A stretch of 64,000 nucleotides of DNA. Origin: Streptomyces clavifer (GTDB taxonomy: Bacteria > Actinomycetota > Actinomycetes > Streptomycetales > Streptomycetaceae). Both the position numbers and the translations under genes were made by a program. Under the pieces are notes generated by a model, which was not told the origin of the DNA, ran no database searches, and saw only the letters and a program-made list of their open reading frames with translations. The DNA is taken from NCBI GenBank assembly GCA_014651175.1, contig BMWJ01000004.1, forward strand, positions 62,001-126,000, written 5' to 3'. Shown in pieces: positions 17,465-25,418 of the stretch; the first letter of the stretch is position 1, and each line of letters begins with the position of its first letter.

Positions 17465-18102
17465 GCTGCGGCGCTCCTTTCGTGGGTGAGGTACTGCTGG
17501 CCGATCCATTCCGTGTAGGCGGGGGGTACGGCTTTGCGGGCTTCCTTACTGGTCATCCAGGTGCAGCCCATGGCGTCGGCGTAGGCGCGCTCTGCTTTGT
17601 GCTCGAAAGCGAGGAGGCTTTTGCGGTGCCAGCACGGTGCGACCAGGTCACCGCCGCCACCCCAGGACGTTTCGAAGGCGCGGTGGCGGCGGACGTTGAG
17701 GCCAAACTGGGTCCCGCAGAGCAGGTAGTCCGGCCGTAGGAGGCCTGCCCATGCGGTTTCGGGGACGTTCTCAATGACCCACGGCAATCCGGATGCCTGC
17801 AGCCGTTTGCGTCCGGGGGTGAGGAGGTCGGGGTGGTTGTCGCGGCTGCCGCGCCAGGCGGTGACGCGGGCGAAGTGCTCGCACGGCCAAGAGGCATGGA
17901 TGAGGTCGTAGCCGTCGAGCGGGAAGGTGAGAGCGTCGGCCTGGTGGAAGGTGAAGGGGTAGTTCGGCATGGGGTGCAGGTCGACGCCGGTGACGTCGTA
18001 TCCGGCGAGGTAGTAGCCCATGGACAGGCCACCGGCCCCGCAGCACAGGTCCAGCACGCGCAGCCCGTTCGGCCTGCGCAGCGGCAGCACACGCGCGTTC
18101 AC
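17461..18102 (-). CDS. C5-methyltransferase-like protein B
   Basis: 213 aa from GTG 18102. SAM-binding motif I is VLDLCCGAGGLSMGYYLAGY; the catalytic-loop equivalent is HASWPCEHF, with Trp where the usual motif IV has Pro (PPC). Motif VI is IENVPE. The C-terminal target-recognition region and motifs IX-X of full C5 enzymes are missing. It overlaps its paralogue upstream by four bases and prim-pol downstream. It may methylate element DNA against restriction, but the short form and altered motif IV leave activity uncertain. Confidence 0.7.
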   Translation of the reverse strand: MNARVLPLRRPNGLRVLDLCCGAGGLSMGYYLAGYDVTGVDLHPMPNYPFTFHQADALTFPLDGYDLIHASWPCEHFARVTAWRGSRDNHPDLLTPGRKRLQASGLPWVIENVPETAWAGLLRPDYLLCGTQFGLNVRRHRAFETSWGGGGDLVAPCWHRKSLLAFEHKAERAYADAMGCTWMTSKEARKAVPPAYTEWIGQQYLTHERSAAA

Positions 18103-18830
18103 GCAGCCACCCCCGCCGGACGAACCGCAGCGAGCAGGGCGCGGCCGATGTGCTCGGAGAATGCCGGCGGGATGGCTTCGGTCAGCTCCTCGCGGACGTC
18201 GGTCCACGTGATCCCCATCGCGGCCTGCATCTCGGGGATAGTGGCTTTACCGCCGCCGGATCCGTAGGCGGCGACGTAGGGCCCGTCGCGGTAGACGCCG
18301 TGCCGGTAGCCCCGCACGTAGCCGCGGTGCTTCGGGTGTGCGGGCCGGGTGATGGTCCAGCGGCCGAGTTCGAAGTTGCGGTGGCGCAGGACACCGAGAC
18401 CGAACATCTCCCCGCACAGGGACAGGTCCTTACGGATCCTGGCCTGCCCGTTGGGCTGCTCGATGACGTAGGGCAGGCCGGTCCTGTCGAGGAGTTCGCG
18501 GGTGGGGGCCACCAGGTCGTCGTGGGTGCCTCCCCATCCCTGTGAGGCGTTGGTGCCCACGGTGAGGGCGCATCCGGCCTGGCAGGGCGGGGAGGCGTGC
18601 ACGGCCGCGTACTGGCCGATGTCCTCGGACGTGATGAGGGCGGCGAGGTGTTCGAGGGCGTCGGCGCGGTGGAGGGTGAAGGGGTAGTTCGGGCGGTCGA
18701 CGATGTCGATGCCAGTCACGGCGAATCCGGCCCGGTGGTAGCCCATGGCCGCGCCGCCGGCGCAGGAGAAGAGGTCCAGTAAGCGGGGCTGGTGGTCGGG
18801 GGCTCGCCGGATCGGGAGTGGTTGCGTCAT
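18099..18830 (-). CDS. C5-methyltransferase-like protein A
   Basis: 243 aa. Motif I is LLDLFSCAGGAAMGYHRAGF, the catalytic motif IV is HASPPCQAG with the expected PPCQ, and motif VI is VIEQPNG rather than ENV. It shares NYPFTLHRADAL with the downstream copy (NYPFTFHQADAL), so the two arose by duplication. ATG 18830 follows GGAGG. It lies at the head of the replication operon after a hairpin. It could protect the element from host restriction or mark it for its own functions. Confidence 0.75.
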   Translation of the reverse strand: MTQPLPIRRAPDHQPRLLDLFSCAGGAAMGYHRAGFAVTGIDIVDRPNYPFTLHRADALEHLAALITSEDIGQYAAVHASPPCQAGCALTVGTNASQGWGGTHDDLVAPTRELLDRTGLPYVIEQPNGQARIRKDLSLCGEMFGLGVLRHRNFELGRWTITRPAHPKHRGYVRGYRHGVYRDGPYVAAYGSGGGKATIPEMQAAMGITWTDVREELTEAIPPAFSEHIGRALLAAVRPAGVAA

Positions 18831-18869
18831 GCTGGAGACCTCCAGAAGGTCTGTAGTGGGCTGATGGAT

Positions 18870-18909
18870 GAGGGCGGCCCCAGGCTTTGGCGAGACGGGG
18901 GCCGCCCTC
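18870..18909 (-). terminator. hairpin between the 51-aa gene and methyltransferase A
   Basis: GAGGGCGGCCCC and GGGGCCGCCCTC form a perfect 12-bp stem, separating the upstream small-gene cluster from the replication operon. Confidence 0.7.
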
Positions 18910-18911
18910 GG

Positions 18912-19067
18912 TCATGAGGTCTTCGGTCCGTCGGGGCGGCGGATGCGGGTGGTTGTGGTGGCGGGGCGGCTGCCGCTGTCGGTGTTCCACCGGCCGGGCC
19001 CCTCACCGCAAGGCATCGCGGGCCCGCTGCTGGTGGGCTTGCCGGACTTGCCTCGGCTGTCACTCAC
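18912..19067 (-). CDS. 51-aa small AICE protein
   Basis: Begins at a GTG that overlaps the previous gene's stop by eight bases (GTGAGTGA) and encodes MSDSRGKSGKPTSSGPAMPC, a Gly/Ser/Thr-rich middle and an Arg-rich tail ending KTS. The coupling and the position after another small gene support it; pSAM2-type elements carry a similarly sized small ORF near the replication genes. No function recognised. Confidence 0.55.
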   Translation of the reverse strand: MSDSRGKSGKPTSSGPAMPCGEGPGRWNTDSGSRPATTTTRIRRPDGPKTS

Positions 19068-19245
19068 CGGGGTGCTCCTCGAATGCCTTCACGAGGGTCA
19101 TCAGGAGTGTTTCGGCGGCCATGAGGTGACCGGCGAGCGTGCCCGCGTTGCTCATGTCGATGGGCCTGATGTTGGCGACGTAGGCGCGGGCGGCTTCGAT
19201 CGTGACGGCCTGCTCTGCGGCGCGGAGGGGTGCGAGGTTGGCCAT
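19060..19245 (-). CDS. 61-aa small helical AICE protein
   Basis: MANLAPLRAAEQAVTIEAAR and on, predicted mostly helical, with no membrane segment. ATG 19245 follows GGGGAG. It stands 13 bases after the 149-aa membrane gene and is translationally coupled to the 51-aa gene. Conserved in character with hypothetical genes of Streptomyces mobile elements; function unknown. Confidence 0.65.
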   Translation of the reverse strand: MANLAPLRAAEQAVTIEAARAYVANIRPIDMSNAGTLAGHLMAAETLLMTLVKAFEEHPGE

Positions 19246-19258
19246 GGGTCTCCCCTGC

Positions 19259-19708
19259 TCAGGTGTGGAAGTGGTTGCGCTTGATGACGGCCTTGCGGAT
19301 GTTCACCGTCGTGCCGTGCTTCTGGCCGGTGGCGGTGAGGACCTGGACGACGATGAACCCGCCGAAGACGACGGCGGCCAGGATGATGAGCTGCTGGACC
19401 AGGGCGGCGAGTGCGGCGATGAACGTGGTTAGCAGGACCAGCCCGCCGCAGACCGCGGCGAACCCGATCCCCCCGAGCGCGAGGTTCACCGCCGTACGGG
19501 AGACGAGCGGCTTGACCGCGACCGGTTCGGGCCGGATGTGGTCGATGGCGTAGCCGGTGATGACCCGCCCGTCCGGCAGGACGATCGACGTCACGGCAGG
19601 CACGTTCGCGGGCTGCACCGGCACGAGCGGGGCGGGGGCGATCGGGGTGGGGTGGTGGACGGTTATGGCGTGCTCGGTGGGCCGGTGGCCGGTGTTCTCG
19701 GGGAACAT
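19259..19708 (-). CDS. two-TM membrane protein of the transfer region
   Basis: 149 aa from ATG 19708 (MFPENTGHRPTEHAIT), with AAGGG seven bases upstream. A Pro/Val-rich soluble N-terminus precedes two long hydrophobic stretches (residues about 84-135, from LALGGIGFAAVCGGLVLLTT to AAVVFGGFIVVQ). The short basic tail is RKAVIKRNHFHT. Its place just after traB suggests a spread (Spd-type) membrane component; no specific family recognised. Confidence 0.7.
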   Translation of the reverse strand: MFPENTGHRPTEHAITVHHPTPIAPAPLVPVQPANVPAVTSIVLPDGRVITGYAIDHIRPEPVAVKPLVSRTAVNLALGGIGFAAVCGGLVLLTTFIAALAALVQQLIILAAVVFGGFIVVQVLTATGQKHGTTVNIRKAVIKRNHFHT

Positions 19709-19730
19709 GCGGAATCCCTTCCTCTGCTGG

Positions 19731-19922
19731 TTCAGGGAGGCGAACGCACCCCCTCGGGAAGCGCGTGGGAGGGGGTGCAAGAGTGTTGAGCTGGGGTGAC
19801 TCCCTGCCTCCCTGAACATCATTTGTGCAGGTCAGGTCCAGGGAGGCGGGTCAGGGAGGCGTTCAGGGAGTTCTCCCTGCCTCCCTGACCCGCCAGGGGG
19901 CAGCTCCCTGTGTTCAGGAGGC
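19731..19922. repeat. TCAGGGAGGC repeat cluster, clt-like transfer locus candidate
   Basis: Direct copies of TCAGGGAGGC or near matches start at about 19732, 19839, 19851, 19863 and 19914. Inverted copies (GCCTCCCTGA) lie at 19806 and 19880, and the 15-mer TCCCTGCCTCCCTGA is exactly duplicated at 19801 and 19874. The cluster is non-coding except where its last copy overlaps the 3' end of traB. TraB-type translocases recognise short direct repeats in a clt locus beside traB, so this is the likely cis-acting transfer site. Confidence 0.65.
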
Positions 19923-22031
19923 GGAAGCGGAACTGTCGGTGTCCCGGTTCGCGAGGGCGCGGGCGATGCGCTCACGCCCGACGACCATGCGGCCGTCGGA
20001 CTTGTAGGGCTCGGCCGCGGTGCCGTCCAGGACGCGCTTGAGGTCGGCGTGCGTCCAGCTCCCGTAGGCGTCCTCGGAGAGCACCGCGAGGCGCTGCAGC
20101 ACGTCCTGGGTCAGGACCCGGTTCGTGTCGCCGATGACGGCCGCGATGTCGGCGAGCGGGTCCCGTACCTCTCCTTGCTCGATGACGTGGAGGGTGGTGA
20201 CGCCGTCGCGCAGGGCGCGGGCCCGGTCGGCGATCTCCAGGGCTTCGGCGTCGTCGATGTAGTGGGTGCGCACGGTGATGGCTGCCTGGCCGGCGGGAAT
20301 CGCGATGCCGCCCGACGCAACGACGAGCGTGCCCTTGTCCAGGTCCTGCCGCAGCAAGTGCGGGGCCGCCCCGCCGTCGACTGCCTTGTCCCCGAGCGCC
20401 ATCCTGGCCTGCGACTCCGTACCGAGCACGAGAGATGCGCGGGTGTGGGCACCCTCGCGGACCAGCTTCGGCAGGTTCTGGTCGGTGGGGTCCTGGGTGC
20501 CTTCCCACAGCGTCACGTCGACCGCACGGCCCTGGTTGTGGACCTTGCGCACCGCCATGAAGTAGCGGGACGTGGCCTTCGACCCGCCATAGGGGCGCTT
20601 CTCCTCGTCCTTGACCGGGCACATGAACGCGAGCTGCGCCTCGTCCACGACCCCGACCAGCGGCGTGAACTTCGTGCCGGGCGGCGCCTGGAGACGGCGT
20701 TCCATCTCCGCGACCAGGCCCTCGACCATCTCGGTGGCCTGGATGACGTGGTCGTCGGTCGGGCCCTGGATGAGGACGGTGGCCAGGCCGTCGAACATGC
20801 CCCAGTCGCCGATGCCCTTGAGGTCCGCGATCCGGAACTCGACCGTGCGGTCCAGGGCCAGCCACAACGCGAGTGCCCGCAAGGCCGCGGTCTTGCCCTG
20901 GTTGGACAGGCCGGTGATGAGCAGGTGGCGCTGGTAGAGGCTCAGGGTTGCGGCGTCGCCGCGCAGGTCCTGACCCCACGGTGCCCTGCCCGACTTGTAG
21001 TCGGCCTTGCTGTCAGGGTCGGTGACCAGCGGAGACGGGCCGATCGGCTCGTCCAGCGCACCGGAGTCCGCGACCCAGAGACGGACCGTGCGGGCGGCTT
21101 CCGCGATCGTGATGAACACCTCGTGCTCATGCCGGGATAGGTTCTCGGCCAGCTTCCGGCGCCGGTTCTGCACCTCGTCCGTGGAGACACCGGAGGGCAG
21201 GGTCACGTCCACCTCGACCCCGCATCCGGCGATCCGGATCGGCCCGAGCATGGACGCGCCGGCGTCGCCCATCTCCTTGATGGCGTTGCGCAGAGGGGCC
21301 ACACCGAGGTTCCGCAGGGCGAGGACGACGATGGACGGGGTGATCGGCTCACCCTCACCGGACCGCACGTTGGCGGGCAGCGCCCATTGGGGAGCGGCCT
21401 GCTGGTTCTTGCCCACGGCCCACAACCCGAGCAGCACCGCCCACGGGCCGATCGTTACGAGCGGGCCCCAGGTCACGGTGATGATGAAGACGATCCAGCG
21501 GACCAGCTCGATCAGCGCCATGGTCGGGGCGCCGATGTCGGTCCAGTCCTTGTTCGCGACGGCGAGCATGATCCCGAGCAGTAAGAGACCACCCGCCCCG
21601 ATGCCGAGACCGGCCGAGATGCCCTTGGCAGCGTCCATCGGGGCGGTCAGCAGGTCCATGCGGCGGCGGTGGCGTTCCTGGCGGAAGCGCTGCCCACGCT
21701 CCTCCCACTCGGCCGCGGCCTCCATGTTCCCCGCGGCTTCCGCCGCGCGCAGGAGACGTTCGTAGCGGGAGGCGGTGCGGCCCTCCCAGGTACGGCGGGC
21801 CATGATCCGCGTCCCACCGAGGACGTAGAGGCCGTGCCGGGCGGTAGCCCGGCAAGCCGTTGTGGTCCGGTCGTGGGTGGCCACCGTGCGGATACCGCGT
21901 GCGGAGCGCACCCACAGGGGCACAGGCGCCGTTTTAGCGATCGGCGCTGCTGCAGCAGCGGTCTCGGCTGCCAGGGGCGCCACGGGGGCGGGGGTGGTCT
22001 TTTCGAAGAGGGGGACGACGTTGTCGCTCAT
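19914..22031 (-). CDS. traB: TraB/FtsK-SpoIIIE-type conjugative DNA translocase
   Basis: 705 aa. An N-terminal cytoplasmic stretch precedes a membrane region with two hydrophobic clusters (ISAGLGIGAGGLLLLGIMLA and IVFIITVTWGPLVTIGPWAV). The RecA-like motor domain has Walker A LITGLSNQGKTAALRALALW and Walker B TPLVGVVDEAQLAF, and the C-terminus resembles a winged helix (about the last 70 residues). In Streptomyces elements this single protein moves double-stranded DNA between hyphae. ATG 22031 (MSDNVVPLFEK) follows AGGAG. Its 3' end merges with the repeat cluster at 19731-19922. Confidence 0.92.
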   Translation of the reverse strand: MSDNVVPLFEKTTPAPVAPLAAETAAAAAPIAKTAPVPLWVRSARGIRTVATHDRTTTACRATARHGLYVLGGTRIMARRTWEGRTASRYERLLRAAEAAGNMEAAAEWEERGQRFRQERHRRRMDLLTAPMDAAKGISAGLGIGAGGLLLLGIMLAVANKDWTDIGAPTMALIELVRWIVFIITVTWGPLVTIGPWAVLLGLWAVGKNQQAAPQWALPANVRSGEGEPITPSIVVLALRNLGVAPLRNAIKEMGDAGASMLGPIRIAGCGVEVDVTLPSGVSTDEVQNRRRKLAENLSRHEHEVFITIAEAARTVRLWVADSGALDEPIGPSPLVTDPDSKADYKSGRAPWGQDLRGDAATLSLYQRHLLITGLSNQGKTAALRALALWLALDRTVEFRIADLKGIGDWGMFDGLATVLIQGPTDDHVIQATEMVEGLVAEMERRLQAPPGTKFTPLVGVVDEAQLAFMCPVKDEEKRPYGGSKATSRYFMAVRKVHNQGRAVDVTLWEGTQDPTDQNLPKLVREGAHTRASLVLGTESQARMALGDKAVDGGAAPHLLRQDLDKGTLVVASGGIAIPAGQAAITVRTHYIDDAEALEIADRARALRDGVTTLHVIEQGEVRDPLADIAAVIGDTNRVLTQDVLQRLAVLSEDAYGSWTHADLKRVLDGTAAEPYKSDGRMVVGRERIARALANRDTDSSASAS

Positions 22032-22085
22032 GATGGAACGACTCCTGACTGCCCCGACTTTGGGGCGGTGAAGGTGGGAGGTGGT

Positions 22086-22127
22086 GCCGGGGTGGCCCGA
22101 TTCCTTGGCCGGGACGGCCACCCCGGC
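22086..22127 (-). terminator. hairpin upstream of traB
   Basis: GCCGGGGTGGCC and GGCCACCCCGGC form a perfect 12-bp stem in the 114-base gap between the metallopeptidase-like gene and traB. Confidence 0.75.
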
Positions 22128-22145
22128 AACCACTGAGCAGATGGG

Positions 22146-22700
22146 TCAGGCTGCGGCGGCGGGGACGAGACGGCCGGCGAGGTACTCGGCCCCGTACGCC
22201 TCGTGCTCCTCGGCCTGCAGCAGCCGGTCGTGCTCGCGGACCTGGCGGCGGGTCTGCCGCTCGACTCCGAGGTCGTTGCGGAGACCGGCGATGAGCCGTT
22301 CGCGGACGTCCTTGCGGCTGGTCTGCATGGCGTGGACCAGCTCGTGCACGAGCGTGACCGCGAAGGTGGTTTCGTTGGGGTGCTGGTCGACGTTGATGAC
22401 GACCAGCACCCCGCCGTCGGCCAGGGGGATCGCGCGGCCTGCCGTGTCGCGGGCCAGCCGCTTCGCAGCGCGCAGGGCACGGGCCTGGACCCGCTTGTCC
22501 GTGCATCCGGCGGTCTCCCACTCGGCGGCCGTGGCGACCTCGGCCAGGTGCCGCTCGCCGGTGAGGACGACCTGCACGTCGGGCATCTTGCCGGGCACGG
22601 CCCGGTCCACGATCCGCACGGCTTCCTCCGCGAGGCGCTTGGCGGTGCGGAGCGTGGCCCGGTAGCCGAAGAGCTTGTGTGTGCTGACGGTCAGCTTCAC
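22146..22700 (-). CDS. HExxH metallopeptidase-like protein
   Basis: 184 aa from GTG 22700, with GGAG five bases upstream; the ATG at 22715 has no such site. VTLVHELVHAMQTS holds a complete HELVH zinc motif, and a downstream EEHEAYGAEYLAG could give the third ligand (Glu), the arrangement of small gluzincins. Preceding strands (DVQVVLTGE, GGVLVVINVDQHPN) suit a minimal metalloprotease fold. It sits in the transfer operon and might cleave cell-wall-linked or regulatory proteins during mating. Substrate unknown. Confidence 0.65.
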   Translation of the reverse strand: MKLTVSTHKLFGYRATLRTAKRLAEEAVRIVDRAVPGKMPDVQVVLTGERHLAEVATAAEWETAGCTDKRVQARALRAAKRLARDTAGRAIPLADGGVLVVINVDQHPNETTFAVTLVHELVHAMQTSRKDVRERLIAGLRNDLGVERQTRRQVREHDRLLQAEEHEAYGAEYLAGRLVPAAAA

Positions 22701-22788
22701 TGCGTCTCCATTCATCGCGAGTGCAGGTGGATCCGGCAGGCGATGCGGGGCGGGCAGCATCATGCCGGGCCCGGGGCCGTGATGGGGT

Positions 22789-22956
22789 TCAGCGGCGGCC
22801 GGTCTCGCGGAGCAGCTGCGTCTGTACGGCGAGGAGCTCTGCGGTGGACAGCTGGTCGGCGGCGGCCTCGGCCTGCTTCTTGGCGACTTTCTTGTTCTTG
22901 TCGCTGGCCGCGGTGACGATGGTGGTGGTCTGCGAGGCGGTGTTGCGTCCGAACAT
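22789..22956 (-). CDS. 55-aa Lys/Ala-rich small protein
   Basis: ATG 22956 follows GGAGACACCCC and encodes MFGRNTASQTTTIVTAASDK, then an amphipathic helix with KNKKVAKKQAEAAADQL. The strong ribosome-binding site and spacing between two operon genes support it. No family recognised. Confidence 0.6.
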   Translation of the reverse strand: MFGRNTASQTTTIVTAASDKNKKVAKKQAEAAADQLSTAELLAVQTQLLRETGRR

Positions 22957-22971
22957 GGGGTGTCTCCTGAG

Positions 22972-23301
22972 TCAGGCGGTTGGGGTGTCGGAGCAGGGCA
23001 CGCACATGCCGAGGGAGCGCGGGATGCAGTACCCGGCGTCACGTCGGCAGTTGGGGCAGGTCCGGCGGGCGGTCATCGCTTTGGCGAGAGCGGTCCGGCG
23101 GCCCGGGGTCATGGGCCGAACGGGTTTGGCCCGGTCGATGCGGTAGAGGTAGGCGACCAGCGGGCCGCGGCGACGGCGGGGCCGCTGGAGTTCGGCGGCG
23201 ACGTCCTGACCTCCCGGCCGCAGCCCGAGGGCGCGGAGCTGGCGGCGGGTGGCGTATCCGTCCGGGGCCAGGCGCCACCGGTAGGCGGGCAGTGCGCCCA
23301 T
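22972..23301 (-). CDS. RRQRL-motif-type zinc-binding protein
   Basis: 109 aa. The N-terminal half has YRWRLAPDGYATRRQLRALG and VAYLYRIDRAKPVRPMTP; the C-terminal half is a zinc ribbon, CPNCRRDAGYCIPRSLGMCV followed by PC. This matches a small protein family common in Streptomyces AICEs and plasmids, named for its RRQRL-like motif. Its ATG shares one base with the spdB stop (TAATG), so it is co-translated with spdB. Role in transfer unknown. Confidence 0.8.
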   Translation of the reverse strand: MGALPAYRWRLAPDGYATRRQLRALGLRPGGQDVAAELQRPRRRRGPLVAYLYRIDRAKPVRPMTPGRRTALAKAMTARRTCPNCRRDAGYCIPRSLGMCVPCSDTPTA

Positions 23302-24170
23302 TACGCGGCCACCACGCGCTTCCATGCGGATCGCAGGCGGACTTCGGAGGCGGAGTGCCCGGCGGTCCGGAAGCGGGTGGCCATCTCCCGGTAGGAGAGG
23401 GCGGGTGTTTCGCTGTGCCGGATCTGGTCGACGAGCGCGTCCAGTGCCTCATCCGTGAGGGCGCTGGCCGACTCCAGGGCGAACGCGGAGACGGGTTCGG
23501 TGGGGCCCCAGACGGGGAGTTCCCAGCGGGGTGTGACGCCGGGTGTGACGCGGGTCGTCACGCTGGTCAGCGCCCTGCCCGTATCCTCGCCCTCCCGCGC
23601 TGTTTCGAGGGTCGACCAGGCGCGGGAGAGGGTGTCAGCGGTTTTGGCCTGGACGTGTGCGACGCGGGCACCGGCCTGCGTCACGGCCGTCAGCCGGGTC
23701 TCCTCCGTGGCTGCTTCGGACCGGAGTCGGGCGCGGGCCACGGCGGCTTCGTCGCGGGCTTCCTGCTGAATGCCCTGGATCGCGTCCAGGGCCTCACCGG
23801 TGAGCGCGGTCCGCTCCCACAGTCCGTGGACCAGCCATAGGGCCTTGGCTGCGATCGGCAGCCAGGCGACGGCCAGCCACGCGCCGGCGGATTCCTCGGT
23901 GAGCGCGTGGGCGATCAGGACACCGGTGGCGATCAGGCCGAAGGACCAGCCGACCGCGGTAACCGGGGTGCTGTGGTCGCCCTGCGCGGCCAGGCGCCGT
24001 TCATAGGCAAGGGTGGCGAGCCATCCGCCGTCGATCCCGAGCCCGACGACCACAGCGACCGGCCACGGCATCGCCGTGCCCAGCCACATCACCACCACGG
24101 CCAGGGTCAGGACCATGGACACGGCCGTCATTCCGACGGCGGGCAGCACGGTCTTGGCCTTGCCCTTCAT
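23301..24170 (-). CDS. spdB: SpdB-like spread protein
   Basis: 289 aa. Four hydrophobic helices in the first 120 residues (AVGMTAVSMVLTLAVVVMWL, then PVAVVVGLGIDGGWLATLAY, FGLIATGVLIAHALT, WLPIAAKALWLVHGLW) precede an Ala/Arg/Glu-rich coiled coil (about 125-190) and a C-terminal region resembling a helix-turn-helix (YREMATRFRTAGHSASEVRL). Spd proteins help plasmid DNA spread through septal cross-walls after TraB transfer. ATG 24170 follows GGAGG. Two GTGACGC heptamers occur in its coding DNA but code for VTPGVTP. Confidence 0.82.
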   Translation of the reverse strand: MKGKAKTVLPAVGMTAVSMVLTLAVVVMWLGTAMPWPVAVVVGLGIDGGWLATLAYERRLAAQGDHSTPVTAVGWSFGLIATGVLIAHALTEESAGAWLAVAWLPIAAKALWLVHGLWERTALTGEALDAIQGIQQEARDEAAVARARLRSEAATEETRLTAVTQAGARVAHVQAKTADTLSRAWSTLETAREGEDTGRALTSVTTRVTPGVTPRWELPVWGPTEPVSAFALESASALTDEALDALVDQIRHSETPALSYREMATRFRTAGHSASEVRLRSAWKRVVAA

Positions 24171-24451
24171 GCTCCCTCACCTCCCGCAACGGCCGCTTGG
24201 ACCGCGATGGCGGCCCAGAGGTGGCGGGCGGCGGGAGAGTGGCGGGTTGCGTTCCACTCCCACTCGGGCCCGTCCTCAACGGTGTAACCCAGGGCGGTCA
24301 GCGCTCGTACGCGTTCCTGCACCGTGGGCATCGGGGTCACGCGGCCGAAGTCGTGCATTGGCCACTCCAGGAGCGGGGCGTCGGTCAGGACGTAGAGCAC
24401 CCAGGTGCCGGACGCCCCGGTGGCCATGCGGGCCTGCGGGAGGCTCGTCAT
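24167..24451 (-). CDS. DUF6303-like small protein
   Basis: 94 aa from ATG 24451, sharing one base with the preceding stop; the in-frame GTG at 24454 is an alternative. SGTWVLYVLTDAPLLEWPMH and DFGRVTPMPTVQERVRALTA recall a Streptomyces mobile-element family of unknown function. It overlaps spdB by four bases. Confidence 0.65.
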   Translation of the reverse strand: MTSLPQARMATGASGTWVLYVLTDAPLLEWPMHDFGRVTPMPTVQERVRALTALGYTVEDGPEWEWNATRHSPAARHLWAAIAVQAAVAGGEGA

Positions 24452-24705
24452 CACGCCACCTCGTCAGCGGTCGTGTTCGCCAGGGCCCGACGGGCCGCCA
24501 GCACCCGCCGGCGGGCCCGGCGGATGCGCCGCTCGTCCACCTCGTTGACCGGGTGATCGATGGTCATGATCTGGGCGTCCAGCAACTCGACCTCCGCCAG
24601 GATCAGCGGCATCTCCCGGTCGATCGCGTCCAGCTCGGCGGCCGACGGCTCGATGTCGAGCGAGGCCGCCGTAACAGTGGCCTGAAGTGCAGCGATGGTC
24701 TTCAT
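24451..24705 (-). CDS. DUF6284-like small protein
   Basis: 84 aa, MKTIAALQATVTAASLDIEP followed by AELDAIDREMPLILAEVELL and an Arg-rich helix. This is a recognisable AICE-associated family, predicted all-helical. ATG 24705 has AGGAG upstream. It is the first gene of the coupled run down to 22972. Function unknown. Confidence 0.7.
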   Translation of the reverse strand: MKTIAALQATVTAASLDIEPSAAELDAIDREMPLILAEVELLDAQIMTIDHPVNEVDERRIRRARRRVLAARRALANTTADEVA

Positions 24706-24740
24706 GGGTCGTTTTCTCCTCGCAGTGAGACGGCCCGAAA

Positions 24741-24769
24741 GCGGCCCCGGTGCTCCAACACCGGGCCGC
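24741..24769 (-). terminator. hairpin upstream of the spd operon
   Basis: GCGGC plus CCCGGTG pairs with CACCGG plus GCCGC around CTCCAA, with one bulged base, in the gap between the 58-aa gene and the DUF6284-like gene. Confidence 0.55.
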
Positions 24770-24899
24770 GCGCCGTTCAGGAATGCGCCACCACGGCAGT
24801 GGTCGGCCCGGCCGCCAGGGAAGGCGGCGAGTGCCCCGGGCCGGATTCGATCCAGCGCCCTCACGGCGTAGATCCGGGGCTGGCAGTGGAGTGGAAGGG

Positions 24900-25076
24900 C
24901 TACTTCGGCGTGACCGTGATGTCTTCGGTCGGCTCGTATCCCCTGGACCGCAAGCTGCTCTCGACCGTCTTCCTGGCCGCTTCCGGGGAGGGCGCGGTCA
25001 GCGTGCCGCGTGCGCTCGTGATCTCACCGGGGGCCATGGTGTCGGCGGCTTCGGCGATGAAGCTGTACTTCGGCAT
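24900..25076 (-). CDS. 58-aa small protein
   Basis: ATG 25076 follows GGGAGAGCTTC and encodes MPKYSFIAEAADTMAPGEIT, then SARGTLTAPSPEAARKTVES and RGYEPTEDITVTPK. It looks like a compact alpha/beta domain with a helix from A32 to S44. It is the first gene on the minus strand from the operator region at 25.4 kb, so it is probably controlled by the GntR regulator. No family recognised. Confidence 0.6.
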   Translation of the reverse strand: MPKYSFIAEAADTMAPGEITSARGTLTAPSPEAARKTVESSLRSRGYEPTEDITVTPK

Positions 25077-25418
25077 GAAGCTCTCCCGTGGGTCATGGGT
25101 CCGGACAGTCCGGCTCCCCTCTGCCCCGCCCGTACGACCTCGGCGGGTCGGACGGGCGGGGGAGGCAACCGGCCGCAGCGGTCATGCGCTGCGGCGGATG
25201 GTGGTGCGGTTTAGAGCCGAGGGCGTGTCCCCCACTGGGGTGTAGAGCCCCGGTGTGACGGGGGCCCACTCTCGGTCGGCTGGTCTCCACTCACCTCGCC
25301 GGAACGGTCACGGTCGACTGCTGGTGGTGGATCACGCTGTGCAGTTGTTCAGCGATGCGGTCCGGCGGAGAGCCGACGGGCGCAGGTCGAAGCAGCCCAA
25401 AGGACGGCCTAGATGCCC

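Noticed and set aside
23530-23575. GTGACGC heptamers inside spdB as extra iterons
   Set aside because: They fall in coding DNA for VTPGVTP and a neighbouring Val/Thr stretch and number only two or three, so codon use explains them.
24840-24880. GGATTCGATCC as a tRNA T-arm
   Set aside because: No acceptor, D or anticodon arm can be folded around it.
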